A stretch of 64,000 nt of DNA from Neurospora tetraspora (Eukaryota; Ascomycota; Sordariomycetes; Sordariales; Sordariaceae): the NCBI RefSeq assembly GCF_033439725.1, contig NW_026944388.1:3844001-3908000 (forward strand), written 5' to 3'. How positions within the stretch are numbered: the stretch's first letter is position 1; every line of letters starts with the position of its first letter. Positions 46,535 through 57,162 of the stretch are shown here, in pieces. The notes beneath the pieces were generated by a model. It ran no database searches, had not been told where the DNA came from, and saw only the letters and a list, made by a program, of their open reading frames with translations. The translations under genes were made by a program, and so were the position numbers.

Positions 46535-47828
46535 TTAAAGACCAGGCAGTCCAACGATTCCACGCAACGCCGGGACAAAGCGCGGCACGATGTACGTAAA
46601 GTACAATCCCATGAGCGCGACAAGAAGCCCAGTAAGCTGTTCACAAGTTAGCAATCTGCTTCCCCAATACCTTCGTCAACGGGGAAAACGGGGAGAAACT
46701 CACCTTCTCAAACCACGTATGAAAGTAAATCGCCGTCATCAACAACATCCACGCACTCAATCCCACCACGCCCAAGACCATCTTCCCCCCATGCCCCAAC
46801 GCATCCCACAGTCCCCCTCCCGCAACAACCACCTCCCTCGCCTCCCTAGCCTCATCCATCTCCGGGCTATAATCATCCCACCTCTTCTCCTCACCCGTCG
46901 TCGTCTCCCGAGGCAAATCCGTGCCCGCACTCTTCACAGCCCCATCATGCATCACCACCGTCCTCTCATCCCTGACATTCCGTCTCCAATAATGCTTCGC
47001 AACAACCCATCCAACCTCCTGCACCAAAAACGCGCTCCCCAACACCAGCAAAAACACATGACCCGAGATATCGTGTCCGCCCTGCCACTTGCCTCCCGCG
47101 GCTTTACACGCCGCCGCCGTGACGAACTCCTTGAACCCAGCCACATCCACCACATTACCCCCTTCACCTCCCTGGCCTCCGACAGGACCAGGCATCGAAT
47201 CCGCCTTCACCTGCGCATTCACCCTCCCCTGCGCCTCCTGACACTTTCCACCAGTAACCCTGAACCCGCGATCGACAATCGCCGGACCAAAGAACCACTG
47301 CGTGACAAACACCCACCAGAGGGTAACCAGTGCCCATCTTACCGTCGCCCTGACCTTGCTCCCCATCCCACTTCCACTTCCACTCCCTCCCCGGACCCCG
47401 TTGTAACCAGGGTGCGTCAACAAAAACCCGAAAAAAGAAACAGTAATCCAGAACCAAGCCCTCTTCACAAAAAGGACATTAAACAGATTATCCTTTCTCG
47501 CAAAATACGACGGCACAGCGCCGGAATCTTGGACGTGCGATTGCGAGATGAAGTCGTAGGGACTGGAGCGGACACTGGGGTTGAGGAAGGAGAAGAGGGT
47601 GCCGAAGAGGAGGAGGGTGGGGTAGAGCGCGAGAGCGACGAGTTCGGTGGGGGTTGGGTAGTAGGGGTTGTTTCGCTGTTGTTGGCCCCGAGAGGTGGAA
47701 GAGGACGAGGAGGTGGCCCCGTTGGACAGTTCGGGGGACGTCATGGTGTTGGTAGGTTTGCGCCGGGTGAAGGTTGCGGAGGGTCGGTCGGGGGAGGAGG
47801 GGACGGCTGCGGCTGATGGCGCGTCCAT
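46535..47828 (-). CDS. FIT/Scs3-family ER membrane protein (fat storage-inducing, lipid droplet formation)
   Basis: Exons 46704-47828 and 46535-46636 (minus strand) give 408 residues. The intron has GTGAGT, a GCTAAC branch and GAACAG at phase 0. FIT2/Scs3 proteins are ER acyl-CoA diphosphatases needed for normal lipid droplet budding and phospholipid balance. Visible are several hydrophobic helices (LVALALYPTLLLFGTLF, WFWITVSFFGFLLTHPGYN, WALVTLWWVFVTQWFFGPAI), the family hallmark CKAAGGKWQGGHDISGHVF with the His residues expected in the lipid-phosphatase-like site, and a final helix with a C-terminal PRFVPALRGIVGLPG supplied by the small last exon. The N-terminus is a disordered Ser-rich tail. 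The family call is confident; activity is by homology. Confidence 0.9.
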
Positions 47829-48885
47829 TCGAGTGGTGTGGTTAAGTTGCCGACGGTTCTTTTCTTGTTTGAGTATGGTGCGAGTTGATATTGGTTCGCT
47901 CGCTCGACGTCAACAGTCTTGTCTTCGTTTCGTTCGGATATCGAAAGGGAGAGTGACTGCAATGCTGTGTCTTCTTCAGGGAGGACGTAAAGTTGTAAAG
48001 CGATCGATGCGCTGAAATGTTCGAGTAATGACAGTTTTGGTTTTAGGACGTAGTTGAAATCGCAGAAAAAGAAGTCTAGGTTGAAGTTGGCGAGAAAGAG
48101 ATCAGCAAGAAGTTGTGACGATATTCTTGCTGTCGTCCGGCCTTGCTCTTTGGACGGAGAGCAAGGAGTGTGTCGCGATGCAAGATTGTTTGAGGGAGGC
48201 CGCTATGACGTTACTGTATCGGGCTTGCCTGCCCCGTTTGCGCCGGTCTTGCCAAGTTGCGAATTCGCTATGACTGCGACCGAGGCTTGATGACTCAGCA
48301 GCGCACGTGCATTTACCGATACGTGACAGCGGCAAAAACCCTAACCCGTGGAAGCAGCTAGCACAATCAGGAGACATCTTCGCTATGAACGCCATCAAAC
48401 GCCATCCCCGCCATCACCACCACACCATCACGTTGTCACTCGGCCACTCGAATATTTAACAAAGAAGTCCTTTGAATAAAATCTATTTTCGGCAGTCTTC
48501 ACTCATACGGTGAGACGCCATATTATGTTCAGAAAGGGTGCTTGCTATATACTGATCCTTTTCTAACCACCCATTTTCCATCGTGCTCAACACAAATGCC
48601 TTTCCCAACCTTTTGGTATCATATGTCAAAGTGAAGCCGCCAAAGTTATCTGATGTGTACCCTCCATTGTGACCCTCTCTGTTGTTCAAAGTGAACGCCA
48701 TGATGCTGAAAAAAAAAGCAAAACAAAAAACCGGGGTATAAAGGCGACCTGATTTCAGGCCGTTAACAAGAATCGAAAAAAATGATTGTCATAAGAAGTG
48801 AATCCAAAACTTTCCATTCCATCCAGAGGGGTCACAGACCAAGAACCCCTTCGCGCTTGCACAGCACTACTCACGGCCCAACCGC
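47829..48885. other. Intergenic between FIT-like and GH55 genes
   Basis: Apart from the doubtful small frame at 48483-48701, no gene is seen. Confidence 0.5.
48483..48701 (-). CDS. Possible small protein, 72 residues, doubtful
   Basis: The frame begins MAFTLNNREGHNGGYTSDNF, which reads like the start of a real small protein: balanced composition, no low complexity. It lies just downstream of the GH55 gene on the same strand. I recognise no family, and length alone gives little support. It could also be 3' UTR sequence of the glucanase transcript. Confidence 0.25.
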   Translation of the reverse strand: MAFTLNNREGHNGGYTSDNFGGFTLTYDTKRLGKAFVLSTMENGWLEKDQYIASTLSEHNMASHRMSEDCRK

Positions 48886-51243
48886 CTAGGTCGAAGACCG
48901 GAACAGCGCCATCGTCGCGCAAAAGTTGTTCCTGTTATCCTTATCCTCCGCCATGCTCTTGCCGTCGATAGTCAGCATGTTCACACTAGCCTTGGTGCTG
49001 AGACCAAAGATGTTGACCGCGCTGTTCTCGAGGGAGACCATGTTGGTTTGGCACGACTCGGTCTTGAGGCAGTCCTGGCCGTAGTTGTCGAAGAAGGAGT
49101 AGAGACCGGCGCCGTAGATGAACACGTCCTTGGAGTTAACGGCGCGGACACCCCAGGAGCGCTCGCAGGTACCGCTGGTGTCGCCCTGGCAAGACTTGGA
49201 GAAGTCAGGGTCGTCGTACTTGGCGTTGACGTCGAACGGCTTGGTGGCGATCGGGTTGCCCTGGAAGTAAGGGGTCTCGGTCTGGATCAGAGCGAGGTAG
49301 ACGTTGGAGGCGTTGGAGAACTGGTAGTTGTAAAGAACGGAGTGCTCCGAGGCGGTGGCCCAGCCCCAGACGGGACCCTCACCCTCGATGAGGACACCGC
49401 GGCCGTTGAAGACGTCGATCTGCTGGTTGTTGGCAGCGGGCTCGAGGTCGTGGTCGGCAACCCAGTACCAGGTGTTCTCGAGGTAGACGGAGCCCTTGGG
49501 AGCGACGTGGAGCATCATGAAAGAGCCGAAGCAGGCCTCGGGAATGGCGTTGGTGGCGTTGGGGTTCTTGGCGCACTGCTCGAGCTGGAGATCAGTGCCG
49601 GCGTAACCACCGATACGGGTGTGGACATCCCAAAGAGCGGCGTCACCCTGCTTGGTACCAGCGAGGTTCCACTCCATCATGATAGCACCGGGCTGAGGGC
49701 CAGCAGTACCAAAGATGAGATCGGACATCTCGACGGCGCCAGTGTCACCGGGCTGACCGACCTGGAAGACAGGCTTGGGATCCTTCTGGTCCTTGAAGAA
49801 CTTGTCACCGCCAGCAAGAATCACGGGCCAAATCTCACCAGTGATCCTGATGTTCTTGGGAACCTTGATGGTCTTGGTGACGAGGTAAGCACCGTGGTCA
49901 AAGTAGACAACCTGGTCATTGGTAGCCTTGTCAAAGACGGCCTGGATGGCGTCGCTGTCATCAGTCTTGCCATCACCCTTGGCACCGGCAGACTTGACGC
50001 TCACGAAAGAGCTGGCGGGAACGTTCTCGTACTGAGGCTTGGAGCGGGTGAAGACCTTGCCAGTGCTGGAGTCAAGGAGAACATCAGGCTTCTTGATGGT
50101 GCTCTGGGGGCTCTGAACAGCCTTGCCATTGCCAGGGACGCCGGGCTTGCCAGTGTAAGCGCGTCCCTGGGCAAAGAAGCCGACGGTCTGGCTGCCCTCG
50201 AGGATAGTAGCCCCGGTGGCATTGTTGTAGACGGCCTGAGCGGTACCGGACATGTCAACGTTGTCAAGGATGAGAGTGCCGTTGGTCTGAGGAGACTCGG
50301 GGTCATAAGCGGTCTTGATGCCGATGGGAGTGTTGCTGAACTTGCTGTCGACAACGAGGACGGAGCCAACAGTCTGGCCGGTAGGACCACCGTTGGACAT
50401 GTCGATACCGACTTGGCAGTTGTTGATCTTGACGTCCTGGAAGGTCCAGGCCCAGTTCCAGTTCATGAAGATGGCGGTTTGGCAGTCGTTGAAGGTGAGG
50501 TTGCGAGTGGTGAACTGCTGGTTACCGAAGAAGGCACCATATCTGCCGCCGTTGAAGGTCAAGTCGCTCATGAAACCGCCCGAACCGTTATCCATGAAGA
50601 TACCCTGCTGAGTGTTCTCGGCGCCACCATCCTTGCGCATGTTGAAGACAATGTTCTGCAAGCTCGTGGCCTGGGCAACCTGCCAGTGGATACCGGCGCC
50701 CCTGTTGACAGGCATCTTGGTGAGGTCGATGACGAAGTTGCGAACCTGACGGAAGAAGTTGTTCTGGTTAACCCACCAGTTGTCGCCCGTGTCCGAGTAG
50801 GGATCGGAATCAATGACAGCCATGCCCTCGAAGCTGGGAGCGGCCTGGATGGTCGGGGGGCTGATGGCATCGCCAACAAGCTGAGTGTAGTAAAGCTGAA
50901 TGATGGGCTTGCTGACGACATAGGTACCGGGAGGGAAGTAAACAAGCGCGGGGGTGGTCGTGCTGGAGGAGCAGCCCTGGGCGCATCGGTTTCCGTCGGA
51001 GATGGCCTTGTTGATAGCCTCGGTGTCGTCAGAGGATCCATCGCCCTTTGCGCCGTAATCGCGAACATTGCGGAAAACCTTGTAGTTGGTGGGGTCCTCG
51101 TTGAATGGCGCGACACCTTGATGTTGGATACTGCTCAACCACCAGCCGCCCGTAGCCTGACGGGGTGCTGGAGCCGCCAGGGCTGGAGCAAATAGCCGAA
51201 TGGCCAAGAGGAAGAAAGTGAGGATTGATGTGAGGCCCATCAT
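48886..51243 (-). CDS. Secreted exo-beta-1,3-glucanase, glycoside hydrolase family 55
   Basis: A single-exon coding region of 785 residues. A signal peptide (MGLTSILTFFLLAIRLFAPALA) is followed by APAPRQ and the mature start GGWWLSSIQHQG. GH55 enzymes release glucose or gentiobiose from beta-1,3-glucan with inverting chemistry and consist of two tandem right-handed beta-helix (pectate-lyase-like) domains. Both are visible: the first opens with RDYGAKGDGSSDDTEAIN (about residue 61) and the second with KSAGAKGDGKTDDSDAIQ (about residue 430). Length is typical. Codon use is extremely C-biased, a sign of high expression in Neurospora, and explains the long shadow frame on the other strand. It could serve in wall turnover or laminarin use. 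A candidate upstream exon is described in the findings. Confidence 0.95.
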   Translation of the reverse strand: MMGLTSILTFFLLAIRLFAPALAAPAPRQATGGWWLSSIQHQGVAPFNEDPTNYKVFRNVRDYGAKGDGSSDDTEAINKAISDGNRCAQGCSSSTTTPALVYFPPGTYVVSKPIIQLYYTQLVGDAISPPTIQAAPSFEGMAVIDSDPYSDTGDNWWVNQNNFFRQVRNFVIDLTKMPVNRGAGIHWQVAQATSLQNIVFNMRKDGGAENTQQGIFMDNGSGGFMSDLTFNGGRYGAFFGNQQFTTRNLTFNDCQTAIFMNWNWAWTFQDVKINNCQVGIDMSNGGPTGQTVGSVLVVDSKFSNTPIGIKTAYDPESPQTNGTLILDNVDMSGTAQAVYNNATGATILEGSQTVGFFAQGRAYTGKPGVPGNGKAVQSPQSTIKKPDVLLDSSTGKVFTRSKPQYENVPASSFVSVKSAGAKGDGKTDDSDAIQAVFDKATNDQVVYFDHGAYLVTKTIKVPKNIRITGEIWPVILAGGDKFFKDQKDPKPVFQVGQPGDTGAVEMSDLIFGTAGPQPGAIMMEWNLAGTKQGDAALWDVHTRIGGYAGTDLQLEQCAKNPNATNAIPEACFGSFMMLHVAPKGSVYLENTWYWVADHDLEPAANNQQIDVFNGRGVLIEGEGPVWGWATASEHSVLYNYQFSNASNVYLALIQTETPYFQGNPIATKPFDVNAKYDDPDFSKSCQGDTSGTCERSWGVRAVNSKDVFIYGAGLYSFFDNYGQDCLKTESCQTNMVSLENSAVNIFGLSTKASVNMLTIDGKSMAEDKDNRNNFCATMALFRSST

Positions 51244-51309
51244 GATGTAGAACCAGCTATATCTTTTGGACTTTTGTTTGTGTGTAAACCGGGGATTGAG
51301 GCTCCGGTA

Positions 51310-51694
51310 CTGTGCGAAGGTGAATATTAGCGAATGTGCCGGTAGAACGATTGTGGAAGTTTGGAAGATGCGGAAAAGAATGAGGACAGGGGAAAGATCA
51401 GGGATGCCACGCGGCTTGATAAAGAAAAGGGAAGGGGCGAGTAAAAGGCACCCGCCGAGATGGACAATAGGACAATGCCCATCTTCCCTTTGTTCACACT
51501 CAATGAATAGGGCCGACTGCCAGCGCCTATTGAGTAATCACAGCCCTGTAAATGCGCCGACAACAGCACACTAGGGTACCCGTGGTCCGTCTGATCCCTC
51601 AATAGGGCACTTTTGAGTGTGGCACTTGGAGGTGCGTAATGCAAGTGGGGGTATGTGTGAAGTTGATATCGGATGACAGGTACTTGTAACTCAC
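51310..51694 (-). other. Candidate intron in the leader of the GH55 gene
   Basis: Reading the minus strand, CAAG|GTGAGT at 51694 is a near-ideal donor, and GCTAAT followed by TTCGCACAG ending at 51310 is a good branch and acceptor 66 bases before the glucanase ATG. The 385-base length is long for this organism but allowed. Confidence 0.45.
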
Positions 51695-54600
51695 CTTGCT
51701 GGTTGAAGATGCTGATGAAGAGCCAACACGGCTGGCCAAGTCGGATAGAAGGAATGAAAAGAAGGAATAAGTAGAATAGAGAAGAGAATGAAAGTGGTTG
51801 GAATGACTTGGGCAAGGCCGAGCCCAATGGTGGTGAGAATGAATGTTGGTGTCCAGATGGGATGAAGTATGGTTGGGAGGACGACAACTTATACTAATGC
51901 GTCTGCAGGAGCAGTCGCATTCGCATATGGCTTGAGGGTGCAGAGGCTCTGCCTCGTCGTGTGGATCAGAATCGTAGTCGAAGACCTGGCCGGGCGTCTC
52001 TCCCGCCCCCATGGCCATGGCAGTACTACTAGGGTACAAGGGGGAGTGGTGGCAAGCGATAGCCGCCTCGCCGTGGTCTGGCGTGGAGGTGCCCATCATG
52101 GACATGGGTTTCTCACGGGAGCTCTCGAGTGGGACCGCCATGCTAAGCTCAAGCTGTGGTATGTCTGTACCTGGATCCGCAACATGGCCATGCGTTAGTG
52201 ATGTTTCCTAGGTAAGAAAGGTATGGACCAGGTCCCTTGTCATGTCGAGCATGATGTGTTGTTTAGGTTGGTACTGTAATAGCAGGAGGCGATAGGGCAG
52301 ATGGCAATGAAACACTGGCAAGGTCAAAGCGCTGCCATGGTGATGGTTTCTGAGAAACAACCGCCGAGATGGTACCTAGCAGCTTGGACAGGCTAACAAT
52401 AGGCGCGTCCTTCATCAGAGATAAAACAAAGAAACACGGGGTTCACATGGTGGTTGGTGTACAAGTCCTTTGAAACTCAAACAAGCTAGGGACTAGCTCG
52501 GGGCATGGGCATGGGGAATGGAGACTTGAGCAAGGTAACGACTAAAAACGGGAGCCTCTTCTCCAACCGCTGGGAAGGTCAAAGAGAATTCGATTGGCTG
52601 TGGATGGTTGGGTACCTGGATGCTGGGCTACTGGCTGGATGTGGCAGAGCGGGATCGGACGAAGAAACGGGCCAGATCTGGCGGGAAGAGAAGAGAAGGT
52701 TGTACACACCACTTTCACCAATTCAGGGGTTTCGTCAATGCAACCGCCAGTCCACTCGATACCAGGGAACACGCCTGGTTGACGTGCCGCTGGTGTGGAT
52801 TGTGGATTGTGGATTCTGCGTGTAGTGGCAGTGTTGTTGAGGATATCTACTCGTTGTAAGGCAGAGATAGTTTGCTATCTGCAAAAACAGTGACCGGCCG
52901 TATGCGACGGACAAGACACTGACCAAGACGGTTTCCGACCTGGACTGTCTGATTAGGGTGCCGGGTAAAAAGTAAATCAGATACAGCGGTGAGTCAACAA
53001 AGAAGCGAGCGAGTTGGTTATGTGCAAGAAAGGTGGGTTGTTGGAGTGGTGGTTCAGTTCACCAACTTTCACTTTTGGTGTTTCGATGATGTGAAAGGAG
53101 AAGTGTCGTCGGGTTGCAAATGATGAACAAATTGGGCAAGCCGCGGTGCATTGGTCAACCCACTTTGAGCGTTGGTCACTGCGTCAAATCGAAAAGCCAA
53201 TGATCGTCGAAACACTTCTTGGCAGGCAGCTGGCTCGTGCACTCTCATGTTTCACGGTTCCTGGCGGGCTCTTTTCCTGTTTAGGTTTAGCCTGAGCTAA
53301 GGTACGTAATTTTATTGCGGGGTTCCAAAAAGTTCCCCTTTTTTGGGCGCTTCGAATTTCCACTTTGAATTCTCATTCAAGCTGACCTAACTTGCAAGTC
53401 AACTCCACCATTTTGATGCATTTTAGATTCGACCTCTCAACACCAAATCTCTTTGTCGAGGAGATAGAGATCACATCAATCACAAACTTTCTTTCCCTCA
53501 TTTCTTCGGTTGTCATCACCTCTCTTGTTTCGCCCCCGCAATTCGATGCGCATGGACACACACATCAGTGCACAATGATCAGCTGCCACAAAAGAGCTCG
53601 GCTGTTAAGTCCAACTTGACTCGTTCTCGCCTGTCCATGGATTTGTTTCAAACAAAGGTCCCTGCCTCGCTTCCAACTTTCTAGACGTACAAAGGCCAGT
53701 CGTCGACCTCCTGTTCAGTGATCATCAGCGCCTGATTGGGTTGGTCCGCGCGTTTGAGATGTCGTTCCTTGCAGCCCCTGATCCCCTTTTGGCTGGCTGC
53801 CCGTTCCTGTGCCCCTGTCACGGCCAACAGCTCAACCAGAATCCCCGCGCCAATCGTTTCTCTTGTTTCCACCGTTGCCGCGCCATCTGCGCAATCCCCA
53901 CAAATCCACAATGCGATGCCATGCGATGCCCTGTGCCAAGTAAAACGATTCCCAAAGAACCTCCCCTGGCCCCCGAGCCTCACCACCAACAGACAAACTC
54001 GCGATACCAACCTGCCGAGCACCGTTACCGGTGTAACACCAAGTCCCGTCTTGGGATCTGGTTCCTGGTGTTCCCCTTCCTTGAACATGCCCCTGGCGCA
54101 ATCCTTCGACTTCCATCATGAGCACCTGTTGACCTCCGGGTTAATATCCAGACCCCAAGCAGAGGACTTTCGGAGAAACAAAACATCTTGTTTGCTAGTC
54201 AGGCTGAGTCTGTCTCGCGGCTATTACATGGGGCCATGGGGGCCGCAGCTGTCGTCCGTCAGACTCGGATATATGACTGCGACATTCTATCTTATAACGC
54301 ACCGCTTTGTTCCCCTCGGTCCTTGTTCACTGCCCACCAACATGGCCATACTCGGTTAAAGACCCCATTTGCATGTTTGTCTTTTTGGGGAACCCCAAGT
54401 GCTACCTTCTCCTCTGTTGGTATCACCGGGGTACCACCCTGCAATTTCAAACCGCGATCACCAATTCCCACTCACAGTGTCAGCAACCTCTAGATGGCAA
54501 GACATTACTGCGTGATGACTTGGCCCGTCGCCGGTTCCCACTGCGGGACGATTCTCGACCTCTTCCCGTTTGGTAACTACCCTTTTCTGCCTTCCAGATT

Positions 54601-56916
54601 CGCCGGTTCGGCTATGTTGTGCTCGACAACACATGGCGGCACCAAACGCTGGTTGAAGAGTCACAAAAGATGATCAGAAGGGGGATAACCAAGGCAACCA
54701 AAGTAACCAACAACCCCTTTCACGGCCTTCATCGGAGAATCATGTCCATCATTCATGCATGACATGTAAAAATGCACTCTATCTCGCCATGTGGCGTGCT
54801 CACGTTCGAATCAACGCCCCCTCATGGCTCGTTTACACGACAGGCCAATACTTGTTTCTTTCCGTTCACCACATTCTGCGTACCTGCTCCGCTCAAGCTG
54901 GAATCTAGACCTTAATTGCTGATCTTATACCCAGGTACCAACTCAACTTCATTGGTGAGGCAGCTCGGTATGATGTCGAGCTAACAATCTGTTGGTTAAG
55001 GCACGGCAGATTGGCCAATATGTCGTTACTGCTATAATGTGGCGAACGTGCCGTGGAAGGCGGTTCATGCTTCAACACGGCACGGAGGACGGTAGTCCCC
55101 CTCCGATAGGCTTTTGTCGTGGCCCGTTGCACCGCTTTCCAAGTCCGGGCGGGGAAGTCTCTGTTCCGGATGGTGATGACGGGGAAAATCTCTGGTTTCG
55201 GCAGTGCTCCGTTTCTCTTTTTTGCCTTTGACGCTGCACATCGTCGTCACACTTCATGCCTGTCCCTTGCTTCCTTACTCGTTTTCTGAGAATGGAGTCA
55301 AACTCGGTTCATCCCATTACCTTCTCCAGATTTGAGATCTCAGTGGCGTTCTGATAAGCTGTCAGGATTCTGGCCGTTGTCAAAAATGCGAAGACAACAG
55401 GGATTTCGAGTGCCCTGCCTCATACTCAGCAGAAATATGATACACTGATCGCATCCCACGACTATCACAACTCTCACCGCACACCGAATCAATAACTGAC
55501 GTTCCCGTTGTCGTATCGGTTGCTCATGCACAACCACTCGGCCCCAGTATTCCACCAAAATCTTATGCTATCATTCTCATTGCTTTCTTCTGAGCTTCCC
55601 CCCCATATCTCCTTTGAAGAGTACATGCCCCTCTTAATGTCACCAAAAAGCAATCTATCCCCGACACCGAAACCCCCATCACTCCTCAATCACTCTTCAT
55701 CTCCTGATTATACTATCCAATCCCCGGCTTGCCCTCTTTCCAAGGTGCGCCTGACCCCAAAGTTGTGTGCCGTTCACAGGCTAGACGGGATCGTGAAACA
55801 CTGAACGCCCAATCCTACCTGTCCTCGAGTACACATGAGGAAACCACATTACCATTTCTTGACATCCATCAGTCATATCACTACGTCCTACTGCAGAGTG
55901 TCTGGTGTCCTAGACCCCACACGTGCCTGGCAGTTCCCGAGTCCTGACCAGAATATGTCAGGCACAAAAGGCGCAAGAGGCACAGAGCACGTACGAATCA
56001 GAGTCCACCCTGGAGAGACTCGGACCAGACTCGGCGGGTGTGCATTCAACCTGGGGTCCTGGGCTCAGATCTGGACTCGGAATCTGAAACGTGAAACAAC
56101 CGCCAGGGAGATTAGATAGGCTCAGGACTAGGTAGCAACGGGAGCTCAGAGCTTCAGGATGATGGTAATTGACGGCGAGTTGGCTCGGGAACTAAATGTT
56201 CTTGCGGCGCCGCGTCCGCATGTGCCAGACTCCGACTCCCTCTCAAATACCCCGAATACTGTGTGTTTTTCAGATTCATTTCGCCAGAGATAAGAGAAGA
56301 TGAGACGGGTTGCTCTCTGCTGAAGAGGTCATGTAGGTAGGTATCCTTGGTAGAATCCGTTGGCTCTTATTATGGAGGCGATGGTTTCTTTGACTGCGGT
56401 CAACTGAAGCAGCCCAAACATTGGATGATTGAGCAATACGTTGAGAAGTGGCTCTCCAGGTCCTCAAGGATTGAAATATGTACGGAATGATAGCTCAACA
56501 AATTATCCGTCAATAAAAAGGAGTGTACATGCCGTGTATGGTCATCACTAGTTTTGTTTCCCAGCTGGCAAGTTCGATCCTGCGAACGAAGGTCTGGATT
56601 CGACTTTCCAAATGCCACGATCACACACACACCCAGGAGCCATGAACCGAGACCACGAGACAAATCACCAGTGGCTCCGACCTATATTTGTATTGCCACA
56701 CAAGCGAAAGTAAGCAGACTCAAACCGAGCACACCTCAATGAATTGGCAACATTTCTCGCAACCCAAACCTCACTCATCTTGCTCTCAATCTCGTCGGTC
56801 TCAACCCTATCAAAGTAGGTTCCTTGGGATAGATTCCTTCTTTTCTATCGTTGACTTTCCTTCCTCATTGTTTGCTCTTTCCTTTCCTGCCCTTTCCTTC
56901 CCCCCCTTTTTCTTTG

Positions 56917-56970
56917 CCACCCGTTCCTTTTCCACCCGTTTCTTTTCCACCCGTTTCTTTTCCACCCTTC
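56917..56970 (+). repeat. 15-bp tandem repeat, about 3.5 units
   Basis: Units CCACCCGTTTCTTTT start at 56917, 56932, 56947 and 56962 (last partial), with one base varying in the first unit. It lies within a longer pyrimidine-rich stretch just past the 3' end of the F-box gene. Confidence 0.85.
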
Positions 56971-57162
56971 AAGTTTTCTCTTCCACCCTCCATACTAACC
57001 CAATGCTTTGCGTTTTCTTGTCATTATATTACTTGTTCCCTTGCCTGTACGGCCCGCATGACTTCCTGCAGAGAGGGATGAACGGTAACGATGCCGCGAA
57101 GGCCTTCATGAACCGCGGAGAAAGTTCCTCGAAGTACTCGTCCCTCCCATATGGATTCAAGG

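Larger units (their letters stand above)
51244..57162. other. 5.9-kb region without a certain gene, upstream of GH55
   Basis: No recognisable domain on either strand. The exception worth noting is a well-biased minus-strand frame at 51695-52141 with a good donor (see findings). The remainder has short frames only, and may hold an extended promoter or non-coding transcripts. A 15-bp tandem repeat lies at 56917-56970. Confidence 0.5.

Noticed and set aside
46590-47816. 408-codon plus-strand frame opposite the FIT-like gene
   Set aside because: Pro/Arg/His-rich shadow; the minus strand has membrane helices and the family hallmark.
49048-51195. 715-codon open frame on the plus strand opposite the GH55 gene
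   Set aside because: Mirror of a strongly C-biased coding region; composition is Val/Gly/Leu/Asp-rich with no domain, while the minus strand encodes a textbook GH55 enzyme.
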